A DNA stretch of 64,000 bases from contig CM059972.1 in NCBI GenBank assembly GCA_030490835.1, forward strand, positions 11,438,264 through 11,502,263, in the 5' to 3' direction. The position numbers and the translations under genes were made by a program. Positions 45,138-56,734 of this stretch are shown here, in pieces (within the stretch, counting starts at the first letter, position 1; each line of letters begins with the position of its first letter). This stretch comes from Annona cherimola. Lineage: Eukaryota; Streptophyta; Magnoliopsida; Magnoliales; Annonaceae. The notes beneath the pieces are model-generated. The model did not search any database. It was given only the letters and a program-made list of their open reading frames with translations, and was not told where the DNA came from.

Positions 45138-46901
45138 AATCTGGTGAATAGTATGCATGCATCCTCAGTTTGGGCACTTGCTGCTCATAGTTTGGAGATA
45201 CGGATCATGAATTTTCCCTAGAATATGGAGTCTTTAGGGCATTGATTTGGCACCGAGGTACCAGCTGTTTGAAATTGCCGGACTATGGACTTTAGATTTC
45301 AGAAATAATTAGAGAAAAATCTAAAAATGAGACCAATAGGGTGATAAAATGAGGGAAAATAGATTAAGATGATTTGGTCATGTCATGTTAAACAAAGGCT
45401 TGAAATGACACCGGTTAGGAGAACAGAGTCTATCTAAGTAGAAAGTAATAGGAGAATGAGAGGAAAACTAAAAAAAAATATGGATGAAAGTAATTAAATA
45501 AGATCTGAAAATATTACAAATTAGTGAAAATTTAGTCTCTAATCACCAAGAATGGCTTAACAAAATCCATGCAGCCGACCCCACCTTGGTGGGAAATGAC
45601 TTATGATGATAATGACTCATTGCTTTGGCATGCATGACAGTTGTTCTGAAACACCGGTAAATTTCATTAAGGTCTCATGCTTTCGTTGGATCCTAATTGA
45701 ATAGATATATATTATTTTGTTTATCAATATATAACCTCTTTTTTCTCACGAATAATGGTTTATTTGTTTGCAGAGGTTAAAGCGCACATCGCCATACTTG
45801 GTGCTGAGACTGATCATTTTTCTCCACCGGAGCTGGTGAAACAGTTCGAGGAGGTTTTGTCTGCTAAATCTGAGGTAATGATCTTGAAAACTCATAATGG
45901 AAGGCCAAGCGCACTTTTTCTTGGGATTGATGCATGACCTTGTTGTGGGGTTTGTTTGTAATTAAAGAGAACAACAGTATATTTTTAGGTGAATTATCAA
46001 GATTATAGCTGGAAACCAACCCAAAAACTCAAAAACCACTCAAATTTGGCTATGCAAACAACTGTGGTGGAGTCAAGATATATGGTGGAAAAGGATGAAG
46101 AACAGAAAATTTGAGAAATTTCTTTTGTAACTCATCTATAATTGCAGGCATTGAGAACTAAGAAAAAATACCCCTCTGCCCAATGCAGCACTTGTATTCA
46201 CCTATCCTACAGACAGCAAAAGTGCAGAATGTTTATCGAAAGCTACAGTTGATGCACCAGCATTTATAACAATCGTACTTGCCATGCAGTATTAAACCAT
46301 CTTCAGTCATGTTTCCCAATTGATGCATGCCAGGCAGTCTGTTTAGGTCTAGGTTTAACCCTGATAGTTTTACTTGCCTTCAATTGGGGGGGGTGTTGTG
46401 GGGGGGAGAGAAACCACAAAATGGATGAAGCCATACTGGCCAGAAAAAAAAAGAAAGGAGACCAAAAAGGTTACAGAGCAAGATGTAGCCGATGCTTTCA
46501 TTTTCTTGAGAGGTTTTAATGGCTTGAACTCTTGCCATTAAAGACACGAGTGAGGAACCTTACTTTCATTCTAAGTGATGCCCTCTATTCACCAGAAGAT
46601 AAGCATGTTTGGAAATTGCCATTGTCATGTGCTACCTCTTATCACAATTGCTCTCATATGTTTCAAATGTGCATGACCACAGTAGCATTGCACTGTCAAT
46701 TTCCGATGTTATATTTGCATGATTTTCTGTAATTGCTGAGAGTTTCGTGCGTATCTGCAGGTGAATTGCTTTGTGAAGATCTTCCCTGGAGTAGCCCATG
46801 GATGGACTGTGAGGTACAGTGAAGACGACGAAACAGCTGTGAAGAAGGCAGAAGAAGCTCATCAAGACCTGTTGGGCTGGTTCACTAAGTATGTCAAGTA
46901 A
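41332..46901 (+). CDS. Dienelactone hydrolase family protein, copy 2
   Basis: A second complete alpha/beta hydrolase of the same family as copy 1, 239 aa from seven exons: 41332-41479, 42454-42475 (22 nt), 43388-43514, 44760-44850, 44979-45068, 45774-45874, 46761-46901. Exon lengths are identical to copy 1. The triad is C127 (GFCWG), D173 (GAETDHFSPPE) and H206 (AHGWTVRY). It differs from copy 1 at scattered sites, for example P73-D74 for P73-N74 and a C-terminus TKYVK for TKYCK. Intron 5 again has a GC donor and carries a LINE relic; intron 1 has CT/AT and GGT microsatellites, intron 5 a GT run. A TATA box lies 89 bp upstream. No frame break is seen. Confidence 0.93.
41914..41980. repeat. 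(CT)n(AT)n microsatellite
   Basis: About 27 bp of CT followed by CTAT and an uninterrupted AT run, in intron 1 of hydrolase copy 2. Confidence 0.98.
42325..42383. repeat. (ATT)n(GGT)n microsatellite
   Basis: Trinucleotide run in intron 1 of hydrolase copy 2; copy 3 has a shorter counterpart near 61768-61811. Confidence 0.95.
44363..44390. repeat. Poly(C) tract
   Basis: A C run of more than 20 with one G, in intron 3 of hydrolase copy 2. Length in the source is likely uncertain because of sequencing error in homopolymers. Confidence 0.95.
45103..45135. repeat. (GT)n microsatellite
   Basis: Uninterrupted GT run in intron 5 of hydrolase copy 2. Confidence 0.97.
45298..45615 (+). mobile_element. 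5'-truncated LINE (RTE-type) relic
   Basis: Read in pieces it gives MRENRLR(stop)FGHVM, TPVRRTESI, RMRGKLKK and HQEWLNKIHAADPTLVGNDL, the order typical of the C-terminus of plant LINE reverse transcriptases, and ends in a short ATGATGATAATGA tail. Stops and frame changes make it dead. The equivalent point in copy 1 (near 35018) lacks it. Confidence 0.75.
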
Positions 46902-47470
46902 AATCAGACCCTTTGCGCTGCTTGGCTCAATGTGGATTAGGAGCATCATCTAATAACAAAGAGTTTGGTTGTATAATCCTTTGGATTGGTTATTTTGTGT
47001 GATATGAGTGCTTTAGAGGTCGCTTTTGAATTGCATCAACAAGTTTGTATTGTGTTGTATATGATTACACGACGCTATTGAGTTTTTTCCTGCGTACACT
47101 GACTATTAAACAATGCAATTAATCAAGGACAACTATCCAACACACCTCTTAGAGCTTGCCGGTCGTCCATCTTCTTTCAAATGATATTTATAACTGCAGG
47201 AGCCTGTTTTAACCGTAGTAAAGCATTAAAAATGGGCCTACAAATTTTAATGACGATGGCCTCCTCATATTTCATATTGATGAAAGATTTCAGAGTAAAT
47301 TTAAAATTGAAAAAAAAAACAATGCTGCTCAAATGATGTTGAAAATGGCCCAAAATCCAACATGTTGCCTCCTGCCTGCGCACCAAAAATCTATAACCGG
47401 GGACTTAATGACGTGGGCCAGACAAAGGCCTAAGGTTGCGCTGTTATCTGTGTAGGAAACGAAGCCCTGC
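46902..47470. other. 3' flank of hydrolase copy 2
   Basis: Similar to the flank of copy 1: 'ggattaggagcatcatctaa' just after the stop, 'gattacacgacgctattg', 'taaacaatgcaatt' and 'aaccgtagtaaagcatt'. 47393-47460 matches 37476-37540. Confidence 0.6.
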
Positions 47471-47889
47471 TAATAGTTGTCCTATTGCAAACGTGGCTGT
47501 ACTGTACAACAGGAAGAGCCGAGGGAGGAAAATGATGCCCAGGTTTGGTTTTCCAGCAGGCGCCACCACCACTAAAGCTGACACTATTTATTTCTTACGA
47601 ATTGGGCGAACTTAGAAGTATCTGCGATCCATGGAATCTATATTTCCTGTTTCGAATCGGCGCCCGTGGAAACGGACCCTTTGCAAAATTCAACCAGATG
47701 AAATTTTTTTTTGAAAAAAAAAACTATTGATCGATGATCAAATCCAGCAGCCTTCTTTGAATTTATGTATTACAGATCAGAATTTCAGATCCAACGCTGT
47801 TATCTGGACTAATTTCGGAAGCCACCATCATCCTCATCGCTGTTTGCAGCAGCCATGGATGGGTAGTTTACTGTTTCCACCAGCCATGA
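47471..47889. other. Unassigned intergenic DNA
   Basis: Moderately GC-rich; a short plus-strand frame (47545-47730) has no recognisable domain. No hydrolase exon sequence could be found here. Confidence 0.35.
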
Positions 47890-48114
47890 ATGGGTAAATT
47901 GGATATTTAAAAACAGGAGCTTGGATGTATAATCCTTTGGATTGGATATTACGAGTTAGACTTTTGAGTAACTTGGAGTTTATGAGTTTATCTCGAATTT
48001 AAGGGTTAATTTTAAATATGCCTACAACATTTGCTTTTGATTACGAATATATTTATTAAGTTTGAAATTTTTTATATATACCTATTAAATATATCCTAAA
48101 TATCAAATATACCC

Positions 48115-49760
48115 CGAAACAGATGATCCATGTTAGGGGTGTTAATGGTCATGATCAAACCATCAACCCGCTTGTCCAACACGTTTATAAATGTATGTGT
48201 ATTTACATCTATGTATATATATGTATTTAAAATACTTTTATTTTTAAAAAACTCAAAAAAATAGATAAACATATTTAAAAAGGATAAAACTTGGTTGAAT
48301 GTTAAATATACTTAGATAAACAAGTGTACGAAGAAAAGTAAAAAAAAAATTTGTTGTAAATAGGTCTTTTAGCCCACCTTAAACACCTAGTTACAACAGC
48401 TTAAAAAAATATTTATAATAACTTTTTTTTTTACTTTTTCATCGTGAACTTGTTTATCTAAGTGTATTTAACATATAGACCAAGTTTTACCATTTTTGAA
48501 TATGTTTATTGATTTTTTTGAGATTTTTAAACATCTATGTGTATATATGTATTTAAAATATCCTTATTTTAAAAATCTCAAAAAAATAGATAAACATATC
48601 CAAAAACGGTAAAACTTGGTCAATATGTTAAATACACTTACATAAACAAGTACATGAAGAAAAACGTAAAAAAAAAAAATTTGTAAATTGGTTTTTTAAG
48701 GTGGGTTAAATGGGGCATTTACTTAGCCCGGGCTCCCACTTAGCCCACCTTAAAAAACTTATTTATAACAACTTTTTTTTACTTTTTTTATGCACTTGTT
48801 TATCTAAGTGTATTTAACCTATAGACCAAGTTTTATCATTTTTTAATATGTTTATCTATATTTTTGAGATTTTTAAACATCTATGTGTATATATGTATTT
48901 AAGATACCCTTATTTTTTTCCATCAAAAAAAAAAAAAAGATACCCTTATTTTTAAAAATTTTAAAAAAATTTATACACATATTCAAAAATGGTAAAACTT
49001 GATTTATATATTAAATACACTTAGATAAAGAAGTGTATAAAGAAAAAATAAAAAAAAATTATTTTAAATAGAATTTTTGAGGTGGGCTAAGTGGGGTATT
49101 TACTTAGCCCGGGCTAACAAGATCATTCATCCCTTTAAAAAGGAGTAATCCTGTTAACCCGGGCTAAGTAAATATCTCACTTAGCCTACCTTAAAAAACC
49201 TATTTACAAGATTTTTTTTTTCGTGCACTTGTTTATCTAAGTATATTTAACATATAGACCAAGTTTTACCATTTTTTAATATGTTTATCTATTTTTTGAG
49301 TTTTTTTTATTTTTTTCTTTGTGCACTTGTTTATCTATTTTTTCGACATTTTTAAACATCTATGTGTATATATGTATTTAAAATACTCTTATTTTTAAAA
49401 ATCTTAAAAAAATAGATAAACATATTCAAAAATGGTAAAACTTGGTCTATATGTTAAATATATTAAATAAACAAGTGCACCAAGAAAAAAGTTAAAAAAA
49501 AAATTGTTGTAAATAGATTTTTTAAGATGGGCTAAATGAGGCATTTGTTTAATCCGGGCTAACAGGATCATTCTTCTTCTTTAAATAGAGAGTGCGTTTG
49601 TTAAAGAAGAATGATACTGTTAGCCCGAGCTAAGTAAATGTCTCACTTATCCCACCTCAAAAGACCTATTTAAATTTATTTTTTTACTTTTTTCTTTATA
49701 TATTAAATACACTTAGATAAACAAGTGTTTGAAGAAAAAAGTAAAAAAATATATATATTT
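48115..49760. repeat. Cluster of concatenated foldback elements
   Basis: At least four palindromic units of about 0.35-0.4 kb follow one another (roughly 48172-48400 partial, 48380-48735, 48735-49115, 49145-49575, 49610-49760 partial). Ends read GTTAGCCCGGGCTAAGTAAA; arms carry 'aggtgggctaa', 'acacttgtttatctaagtg' and 'ggtaaaacttggtctatat'; centres carry 'catctatgtgtatatatgta'. No coding sequence. Confidence 0.8.
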
Positions 49761-50082
49761 TTAAATACTACGTGGAACATTTCCTTAGTATACACTTTTC
49801 TTAAATACACTTCTTAGTATACACTTCCGCGCAATCAGGTGCATATGGATCGTGCCCCTTTAATATATTAGTTACACGATGCTATTGAGTTTTTCTATCT
49901 TACACTAACCATTAAACAATGCAATTAACTAGAGACGACCATCCAATACGCCTCTGAAGTCGGGTGGTCTCCGTTCTCTCTCAGATGAGTTAATGACGAT
50001 GGCCAACGATTGTTTCATGGGCTGATAGACATTGGCTAAAGATTAAGAGAGTATTCCACGCAGAGAGTATATTAACTATGAG

Positions 50083-50458
50083 GAATGATACTCTTAGCCG
50101 GACTAAGTAAATGCCCCACTTAGCGCACCTGAAAAATCTTATTTAAAACAACTTTTTTTTTTCATACACTTGTTTATCTAAGTGTATTTAATATATAAAT
50201 CAAGTTTTACCATTTTTGGATATGTATATACATATTTTTTATATTTTAAAAATAAAGATATTTTAAATACATATATACACATAGATGTTTAAAAATCTCA
50301 AAAAATAAAAAAACATATTCAAAAATGATAAAACTTAGTCTACATGTTAAATACATTTAGATAAACAAGTGCGTGAAGAAAAAAGTAAAAAAAAATACTG
50401 TAAATAGGTTTTTTAAGATGGACTAAGTGAGACATTTACTTAGCCCGGGCTAACAAAA
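50083..50458. repeat. Single foldback element of the same family
   Basis: Near-palindrome with ends CTTAGCCGGACTAAGTAAAT and ATTTACTTAGCCCGGGCTAA, arms as in the cluster at 48115-49760 and a centre near 50265. Confidence 0.8.
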
Positions 50459-50461
50459 TCA

Positions 50462-50463
<2 letters not shown>

Positions 50464-50501
<38 letters not shown>

Positions 50502-50523
50502 CGAATAGCCCGGGCTAACAGAA

Positions 50524-50571
<48 letters not shown>

Positions 50572-50572
50572 T
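50464..50572. repeat. (AT)n and (CA)n(TA)n microsatellites
   Basis: An AT run at 50464-50498 and a CA run changing to TA at 50526-50572, separated by 'gcccgaatagcccgggctaa', an extra terminus of the foldback family. Confidence 0.97.
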
Positions 50573-50716
50573 CAGGTTGCAGCATTCCGGTGCAGCATCG
50601 TTGAAATGGTCCCCACATGATCATCAAATCATAATCTACTCTACTCATTGTATTTAAAATAATATATTCTATTACCATACCAATTTTCATCATAATCAGA
50701 TATGTATATGGGAGTC

Positions 50717-51390
50717 GTTCCGGTGCAGTACAACTGCATTAGAACAGCGGTACATTTGATCAAAAATGAGCCTTACACATATTAAAATGGAATGAAATTT
50801 TATACAATCATTTATCCATATATAAATTTTATAGAAGATGGTTTACATGTTGAAAAAAATCACTTTAAAGTTGTTATTTTCATCAAACTATTGTGTTATG
50901 TTGAATTTGTACCATTTTCATATATGACCCATATACCTATCTGATTGGGATAAAAATTTGTATAATAGTAGAATGCATTATTTTAAATATAATGGGTGTA
51001 GAATATTATGATTTTATAATCATGTGAGGCCCATTTTAGTGTCACTGAATATATATATATATATATGTATGAGATATATTCAGGTGCAGCATTGCTGAAA
51101 TGGGCCCCACATGATCATCAAATCATAATCTACTATACTCATTATATTTAGAATAATGTATTCTATAACCATACCAATTTTCATCCCAATCAGATACGTA
51201 TATGGGCCCCATCTGAAAATGGTACAAATTCAACGTAATAAAATAGTTTGATGTAAATAACAACTTTAAAGTAGTTTTTTCAACATCTAAACCATCTAAG
51301 GTATGATTTATATATAGATAAATGATTATATAAAGTTTTATTACATTTTAATATATGTGGAGCCCATTTTTTGGGCAACTGCACCGGAAC
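50717..51390. repeat. Inverted-repeat MITE with GTTCCGGTGCAGT ends
   Basis: Left end GTTCCGGTGCAGT, right end reverse-complemented GTTCCGGTGCAGTTGCCC. Left-arm blocks ('caatcatttatccatatata', 'caaactattgtgttatgttg') recur inverted in the right arm. A 128-bp direct repeat (about 50585-50712 and 51085-51212) indicates nesting of related copies. Confidence 0.7.
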
Positions 51391-51550
51391 AGTTCTCTCT
51401 CTATATATATTAAAAACACCACCACCACCACCGTCGCCACAACGTTGCCCAGATAGATAACCCAGGAACTGAATGACGTAGGCAACAAGACAAATGCCTA
51501 ACAAGGCTAACAGCCTAAGATCGAGTTGCTATCCACGTAGCAATCCATCT

Positions 51551-52465
51551 TGATAAGTGATATAGTGATACTTTTTTTTTTTTTTTTTTGTGGATGTGAG
51601 TGCTGATTCCCTCTTATTTCAGCCGAGTTCTGCTCCACCCATGACGATAACTGATCAGGTGGCCCAGCCGACTGACCAAAATGTGAGGATTGAATTTTTT
51701 ATTCTTTTATGAATTAATTGTACACAAAAAAAAACAATAATTTATTTCAATTCCCCATATGAAGAGGATCATATTATCTTTTGAGGGGGCAATTGATTGT
51801 ATTTTCGAATAATTGTTAAAAAAAAATAAAAAATTCAAGAAGAACTTTACAACTTCAAAAATCGTCGCCCATGTAGATCCGCCAGTGGACGCATGTGATA
51901 ACCGTAGCTCTCTCTTAAAATGCAGGCAGGTTAAACCTTAAATCTCTCTCGGTGGATGTTTCAATGCAACCGAAACCTTATCTCTTTGGGAGGACGTTCC
52001 AATGCAATCCTGTTGTAACTTCGATTTTTAATATTCTTTTGAAAACTTTTTGTTATAAAACTCTTAATTTAGGCTTATTTAATCTATAAACTAAGTTTTA
52101 TTATTTTTAAAAATGTATGTATATTTTATTTTAAAAATGGGAGGTTTTAGTTCTTTTTAAATACTAAAATACCCTCATTTTCAAAATATAAAAATATATG
52201 TACAAATTTTCAAAAATAATAAAACTTAATACTTAAGTTAAATATACTTAGATTGAGAGTTTTACAAACAAATATTAAAAAACAGAATTTTTAACGGGTT
52301 GCATTAAAAAAAAAAACTCTATTTAACTCAAAACTTTGAGAGACCATAGTGCAATCCTAAGCAAAATTAAGTTTGTTAGATTACTGTTTGATATAGCTTA
52401 ATATATTTTCCCATGCAAAAACCGCCTCCTTTCTTCTGATGTTACTGTGCCACGCCAAGAGGCTA
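51551..52465. repeat. Diverged inverted copy of the flank of the big hAT insertion
   Basis: 51840-51960 ('cccatgtagatccgcc') and 52320-52430 ('catagtgcaatcctaagcaa') match the reverse complement of 24370-24560. The join at about 52413-52425 ('ttttcccatgcaaaaaccgc') is the empty site corresponding to the target duplication of the element at 19469-24362. 52020-52320 is an inserted palindromic element of the 'gtaaaacttggtctata' family. Confidence 0.75.
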
Positions 52466-53069
52466 TTCTATTCTGACAGAAAAATATCGAAATCAAAGTC
52501 ATATGTATAAATAGTGGGCAGTGGTTCAATATTGCATATTATTGGGTGCTGATGTATTAATTCTGCACTAAACATATTGGGTCTTCTGTATACTCGAGTT
52601 GGGCTCGCCCACCTGCGGCGCGTGGAAGCTTGTATGGCTCGAAGATCTGACCCAGGCCAAGGCACGGTCGTCGCCTTGTCGGCGGAGGGGGCATTAGGTT
52701 CCGTCGGTGTAGTGGGTCCCATTCACCTTTTATGGATTTTTTTTTTAACGCTCCTTAGGATCTATTTGTTTGAAAATAAGGTGTAAAAATGTGCAGTCAT
52801 ATTTCCTTATTTTTATAAATGCCTTATTGTATATGAAAATAAGGATAGAACTTATAGTCCTATTGCATAATCCGCCAACCAAATGGCCACTGCTGAAAAG
52901 AAAGATTAAAGATTTTCTCTTACGGAAATCCAAACTATTTTATCACCTTTTAGTTTCTAGACCATACAAATAATTAGTGTACATGTATTATGTATATTAG
53001 GTCAATCATAAAATATCATTGAAAAATGTCCGCAGATGTATGTGTGCGTCTGAGGAATGCATGTTTCGT

Positions 53070-53300
53070 ATGAAAAAATTTTGTTATAAAACTTTTAAAA
53101 TAAAAAAAGTAATGTAATATGATAAGGGTAACGATGAGTGATAAAGATAATAATGTTAAAATAGATAAGTTAGTTATATGAATATATATAAATGATTAAA
53201 ATGCATATTAGTCGTATAAGAAAACGTGAAAAATAATTAAAATAAGATAATTATAAACGGTAAAAAATTTTAAAAATTTTATTTTTTACAAAACGTGTCT
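53070..53300 (-). repeat. Tourist-like MITE, eroded inverted copy
   Basis: Contains 'gtaatgtaatatgataaggg' and 'taatgttaaaatagata', the reverse complements of the family blocks; the same copy is duplicated at about 55200-55440. Confidence 0.5.
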
Positions 53301-54053
53301 CAAATATCATGTGAGCCTTCGAGCTTCTTCTATAGTGTATAAAAGGCTTGAAACGCTTGGAAAGGATGGAATGAAGTCTTTTTAATTTAAAAAATTATTA
53401 TTTTATTTTGTAATATATGACAATTTTATTTCTTTCACTTCCAACTCTACTTTTTTTTTTAATTTTAGTATAAATTTTCATCTTCTAATACACAACAACA
53501 TTTCCTCATTTTGTCTTTTTATTTTATTCATATCTCGTTCTATCTTTTCACGTACTTTTGCACAATTTATCATAAGTATGCAAATAAATTGACTGGAAAA
53601 TGAATGGGATTAGCAAAGTAGATGAGTGATGGTTGTGAATTTGAAAATAAGAAAAGTAAAGTTGTTATGAATTAGAATATAAAATTTATATTAAAATTGA
53701 AAGCTTTTTTTGAAAATAAAAAATATGATCTTATTTCATTCCTTTCAACACTCTTAACAAGCCCAGAGTTAATGATAGATACTATTTTGGGTTTGTCACC
53801 CAAATAAAATTGAATGGAATAAGATGAGGCTTAGATGAGTAGATTGGACGAGAAAAGATTATTATACATTCAGAAATAATAAATTTTATTGAGAATATGG
53901 AAAAGTAGTATTGCAAATTAAAAATAAAATTATTATATATTGAAAATTAAGAGATTAGACTGAAAATTTAAAAAGTTAGGAGTCGAAAGTTGCACCCTAT
54001 TTTCACCTGCTCCCATCAAATGAACGAGATATAACAGTTGTTGAAGAAAATTA

Positions 54054-54306
54054 GGGGTGTGTTTGGTAATAAGTAAAATTTGTAAGTTAAAACTTTTCAC
54101 TCTCCACGACTACCTTATTTTTTAATCTTTTTTCATATTTTTCTATACAACTACCATACTTTTCAATCATTTCTACACAACTAATCTATCTATTTCAACT
54201 TTATCATATTTATTCCTCATCATAAGCCCTATTATATTACATCATTTGACAACTTCTACTCTCTATAACTTTTCATCCAAAGTTTTATCCATTTTTAAAC
54301 ACACCC
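54054..54306 (+). repeat. Tourist-like MITE with a visible empty site
   Basis: Starts GGGGTGTGTTTGGTAATAAG and ends TTTAAACACACCC between TTA and TAA. The duplicate unit reads directly through 'gaaaattaggccgccat' at 56168-56184, so the insertion is bracketed precisely. Confidence 0.88.
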
Positions 54307-54587
54307 TAAGCCGCCATATCGACAGCATCTAGGCAGGCACTCCACGTGGCATAAGTTGACTCGACAGTAGTCCAAGCTAGCCTCAGCGATGACAACAGCA
54401 AACAATTTAATTTTTTTTTAAGCAAAACAGCAAACATTTTGTTATTTTACCTTTGCTAATGGCCGCCGCCTCGAGTATGATCTCTGCCCTCCATCTATAT
54501 AATATATTTCTTTCACCCTGACCCGTGGCTTGGATTGGATTCATCGGATAATATTTAGTACTCTAAGCTGACGTCAGCGATGACTTA

Positions 54588-56450
54588 TTCTATTCGGACA
54601 GAAAAATATCGAAATCAAAGTCATATGTATAAATACTGGGCAATGGTTCAATATTGCATATTATTGGGTGCTGATGTATTGATTCTGCACTAAACATATT
54701 GGGTTTTCTGTATACTCGAGTTGGGCTCGCCCACCTGCGGCGCGTGGAAGCTTGTATGCCTCGAGGATCTGACCCAGGCCAAGGCACGGTCGTCGGCGGA
54801 CGGGGCATTGGGTTCCGTCGGTTTAGTGGGTCCCATTCACCTTTTATGGATTTTTTTTTCTAATGCTCCTTAGGATCTATTTGTTTGAAAATAAGGTGAA
54901 AAAATGTGCAGTCATATTTCCTTATTTTCATAAACGCCTTATTGTATATGAAAATAAGGATAGAACTTATAGTCCTATTGCATAATCAGCCAACCAAATG
55001 GCCACTGCTGAAAGGAAAGATTAAAGATTTTCTCTTACGGAAATCCAAACTATTTTATCACCTTTTAGTTTCTAGACCATACAAATAATTAGTGTATATG
55101 TATTATGTATATTAGGTCAATCATAAAATATCATTGAAAAATGTCCGCACACGTCCTTCATATGTGCGCGTCTAAGGAATGCATGTTTTGTACGTAATAA
55201 AAAAATTTTATGAAAAATTTTTGTCGTACAATTTTTTAAAATAAAAGAAAGTAATGTAATATGATAAGGGTAACGATAAGTGATGAAGATAATAATGTTA
55301 AAATAGATAAATTAGTTATATGAATATATATATAAGTGATTAGAATGTATATTAATCGTGTAGGAAAATATAAAAAATAATTAAAATAACATAATTATAA
55401 AGAACGAAAAATTTTAAAAATTTTATTTTTTATCGAACATGTCTCGAATATCATGTGAGCTTTCGAGCCTCTTCTATAGTGTATAAAAGGCTTGAAAGGC
55501 TTGGAAAGGATGGAATGAAATCTTTTTAATTTAAAAATTTGTTATTTTATTTTGTAATATATAACAATTTTATTTCTTTCACTTCCAACTCTACTTTTTT
55601 TTTTTAAATTTTAGTATAAATTTTCATCTTCTAATACACAACAACATTTTCTCATTTTGTCTTTTTATCTTATTCATATCTCATTTTATCTTTTCACGTA
55701 CTTCTACACAATTTATCACAAGTATACAAATGAATTCACTGGAAAATGAATGGGATTAACAAAGTAGATGAGTGATGACTGTGAATTTGAAAATAAAAAA
55801 AGTAAAGTTGTTATGAATTAGAAAATAAAATTTATATTAAAATTGAAAACTTTTTTTCATTCCTTTCAACACTCTCAACAAGCGCAGCATTAATGATGAC
55901 ACTATTTTGGGTTTGTCACCCAAATAAAATTGAATGGAATAACATGAGGCTCAGATGAATAGATCGGACGAGAAAAGATTATTATACATTTAGAAATAAT
56001 AAATTTTATTGGGAATATGGAAAATTAGTATTGCAAATCAAAAATATAATTATTATATATTGAAAATTGAAAGATTAGACTGAAAATTTAAAAAGTTGCT
56101 AGTCGAAAGTTGCACCCAATTTTCACCGTCTCCCATCAAATGAACGAGATCTAACATTTGTTGAAGAAAATTAGGCCGCCATACCGACAGCACCCAGACA
56201 GGCACTCAACGTGGCATAAGTTGACTCGACAGTAGTCCAAGCTAGCCTCAGAGATGACAACAGCAAACAAATTTTTTTTTTTAAGCAAAACAGCAAACAT
56301 TTTGTTATTTTACCTTTGCTAATGGCCGCCGCCTCGAGTATGATCTCTGCCCTCCATCAATATAATATATTTCTTTCACCCTGATCCGTGGCTTGGATTG
56401 GATTCATCGGATAATATTTAGTATCTAAGCTGACGTCAGCGATGGCCGCA
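54588..56450. repeat. Tandem duplication, unit 2
   Basis: Second copy of 52466-54587, without the 253-bp MITE. Near its end 'gctgacgtcagcgatg' continues into the upstream module that ends near 56710, whereas unit 1 jumps from that point back to the unit start. Confidence 0.88.
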
Positions 56451-56710
56451 GCGGATGCTTTGCTCTTCGCGGCGGGCGATGATGCCACGCGCGAACCAAG
56501 CCGGCCGTTGACTACAACATGCCCACAGCAGTTGAATCTCCGCCGTGAAATCACACTAGTAAAACGATCGGGACTGTCCATCTTTTGCATCTGCTTGGGT
56601 TCGAGTGTTGGACAGCTCACCAGACCTTGACTTTGCGCATGCAGAAGGCAAGCTACTGAATTGGGAACGATGGGAAGGACGAAGCAAATTGTCCCGACGC
56701 TCAATGCTAA
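56380..56710. repeat. Upstream module of the hydrolase units, second copy
   Basis: Matches 39181-39620 (blocks listed there). It lies 4.1 kb before hydrolase copy 3, whereas its relative lies 1.7 kb before copy 2. Confidence 0.6.
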
Positions 56711-56734
56711 CGCGCGAATTAGTATTCAACTGTT

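Larger units (their letters stand above)
45069..45773 (+). other. GC-AG intron 5 of hydrolase copy 2
   Basis: Donor AAAG|GCAAGC, acceptor TTTGCAG|AGG; the boundary keeps EDIKEVKAHIA in frame. Same position and donor as in copy 1. Confidence 0.85.
47890..51550. repeat. Orphan 3' flank of a lost hydrolase unit, interrupted twice
   Basis: 47925-48001 ('ggattggatattac', 'gagtttatgagtttatct') matches 36262-36320, 49859-50050 ('atattagttacacgatgcta', 'tttcatgggc') matches 36346-36595, and 51460-51550 ('gaatgacgtaggcaacaag') matches 37476-37545. The order is that of the copy 1 flank, with insertions at 48002-49858 and 50051-51420. No coding exon precedes it. Confidence 0.65.
52466..54587. repeat. 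Tandem duplication, unit 1 (2.1 kb)
   Basis: Unit 1 is repeated head-to-tail at 54588-56450. Both start 'gacagaaaaatatcgaaatc'. The first ~300 bp match the inverted upstream region of RNR2 (19095-19440). The unit includes a MITE (54054-54306) missing from unit 2. Short frames within are not conserved as proteins. Confidence 0.88.

Noticed and set aside
48115..49760. CRISPR-like array
   Set aside because: The repeats are long palindromes joined directly, without unique spacers of uniform size, in a plant genome.
50463..50693. Open frame with Cys-Val and Tyr-Ile runs
   Set aside because: It is the translation of AT and CA microsatellites; no gene context.
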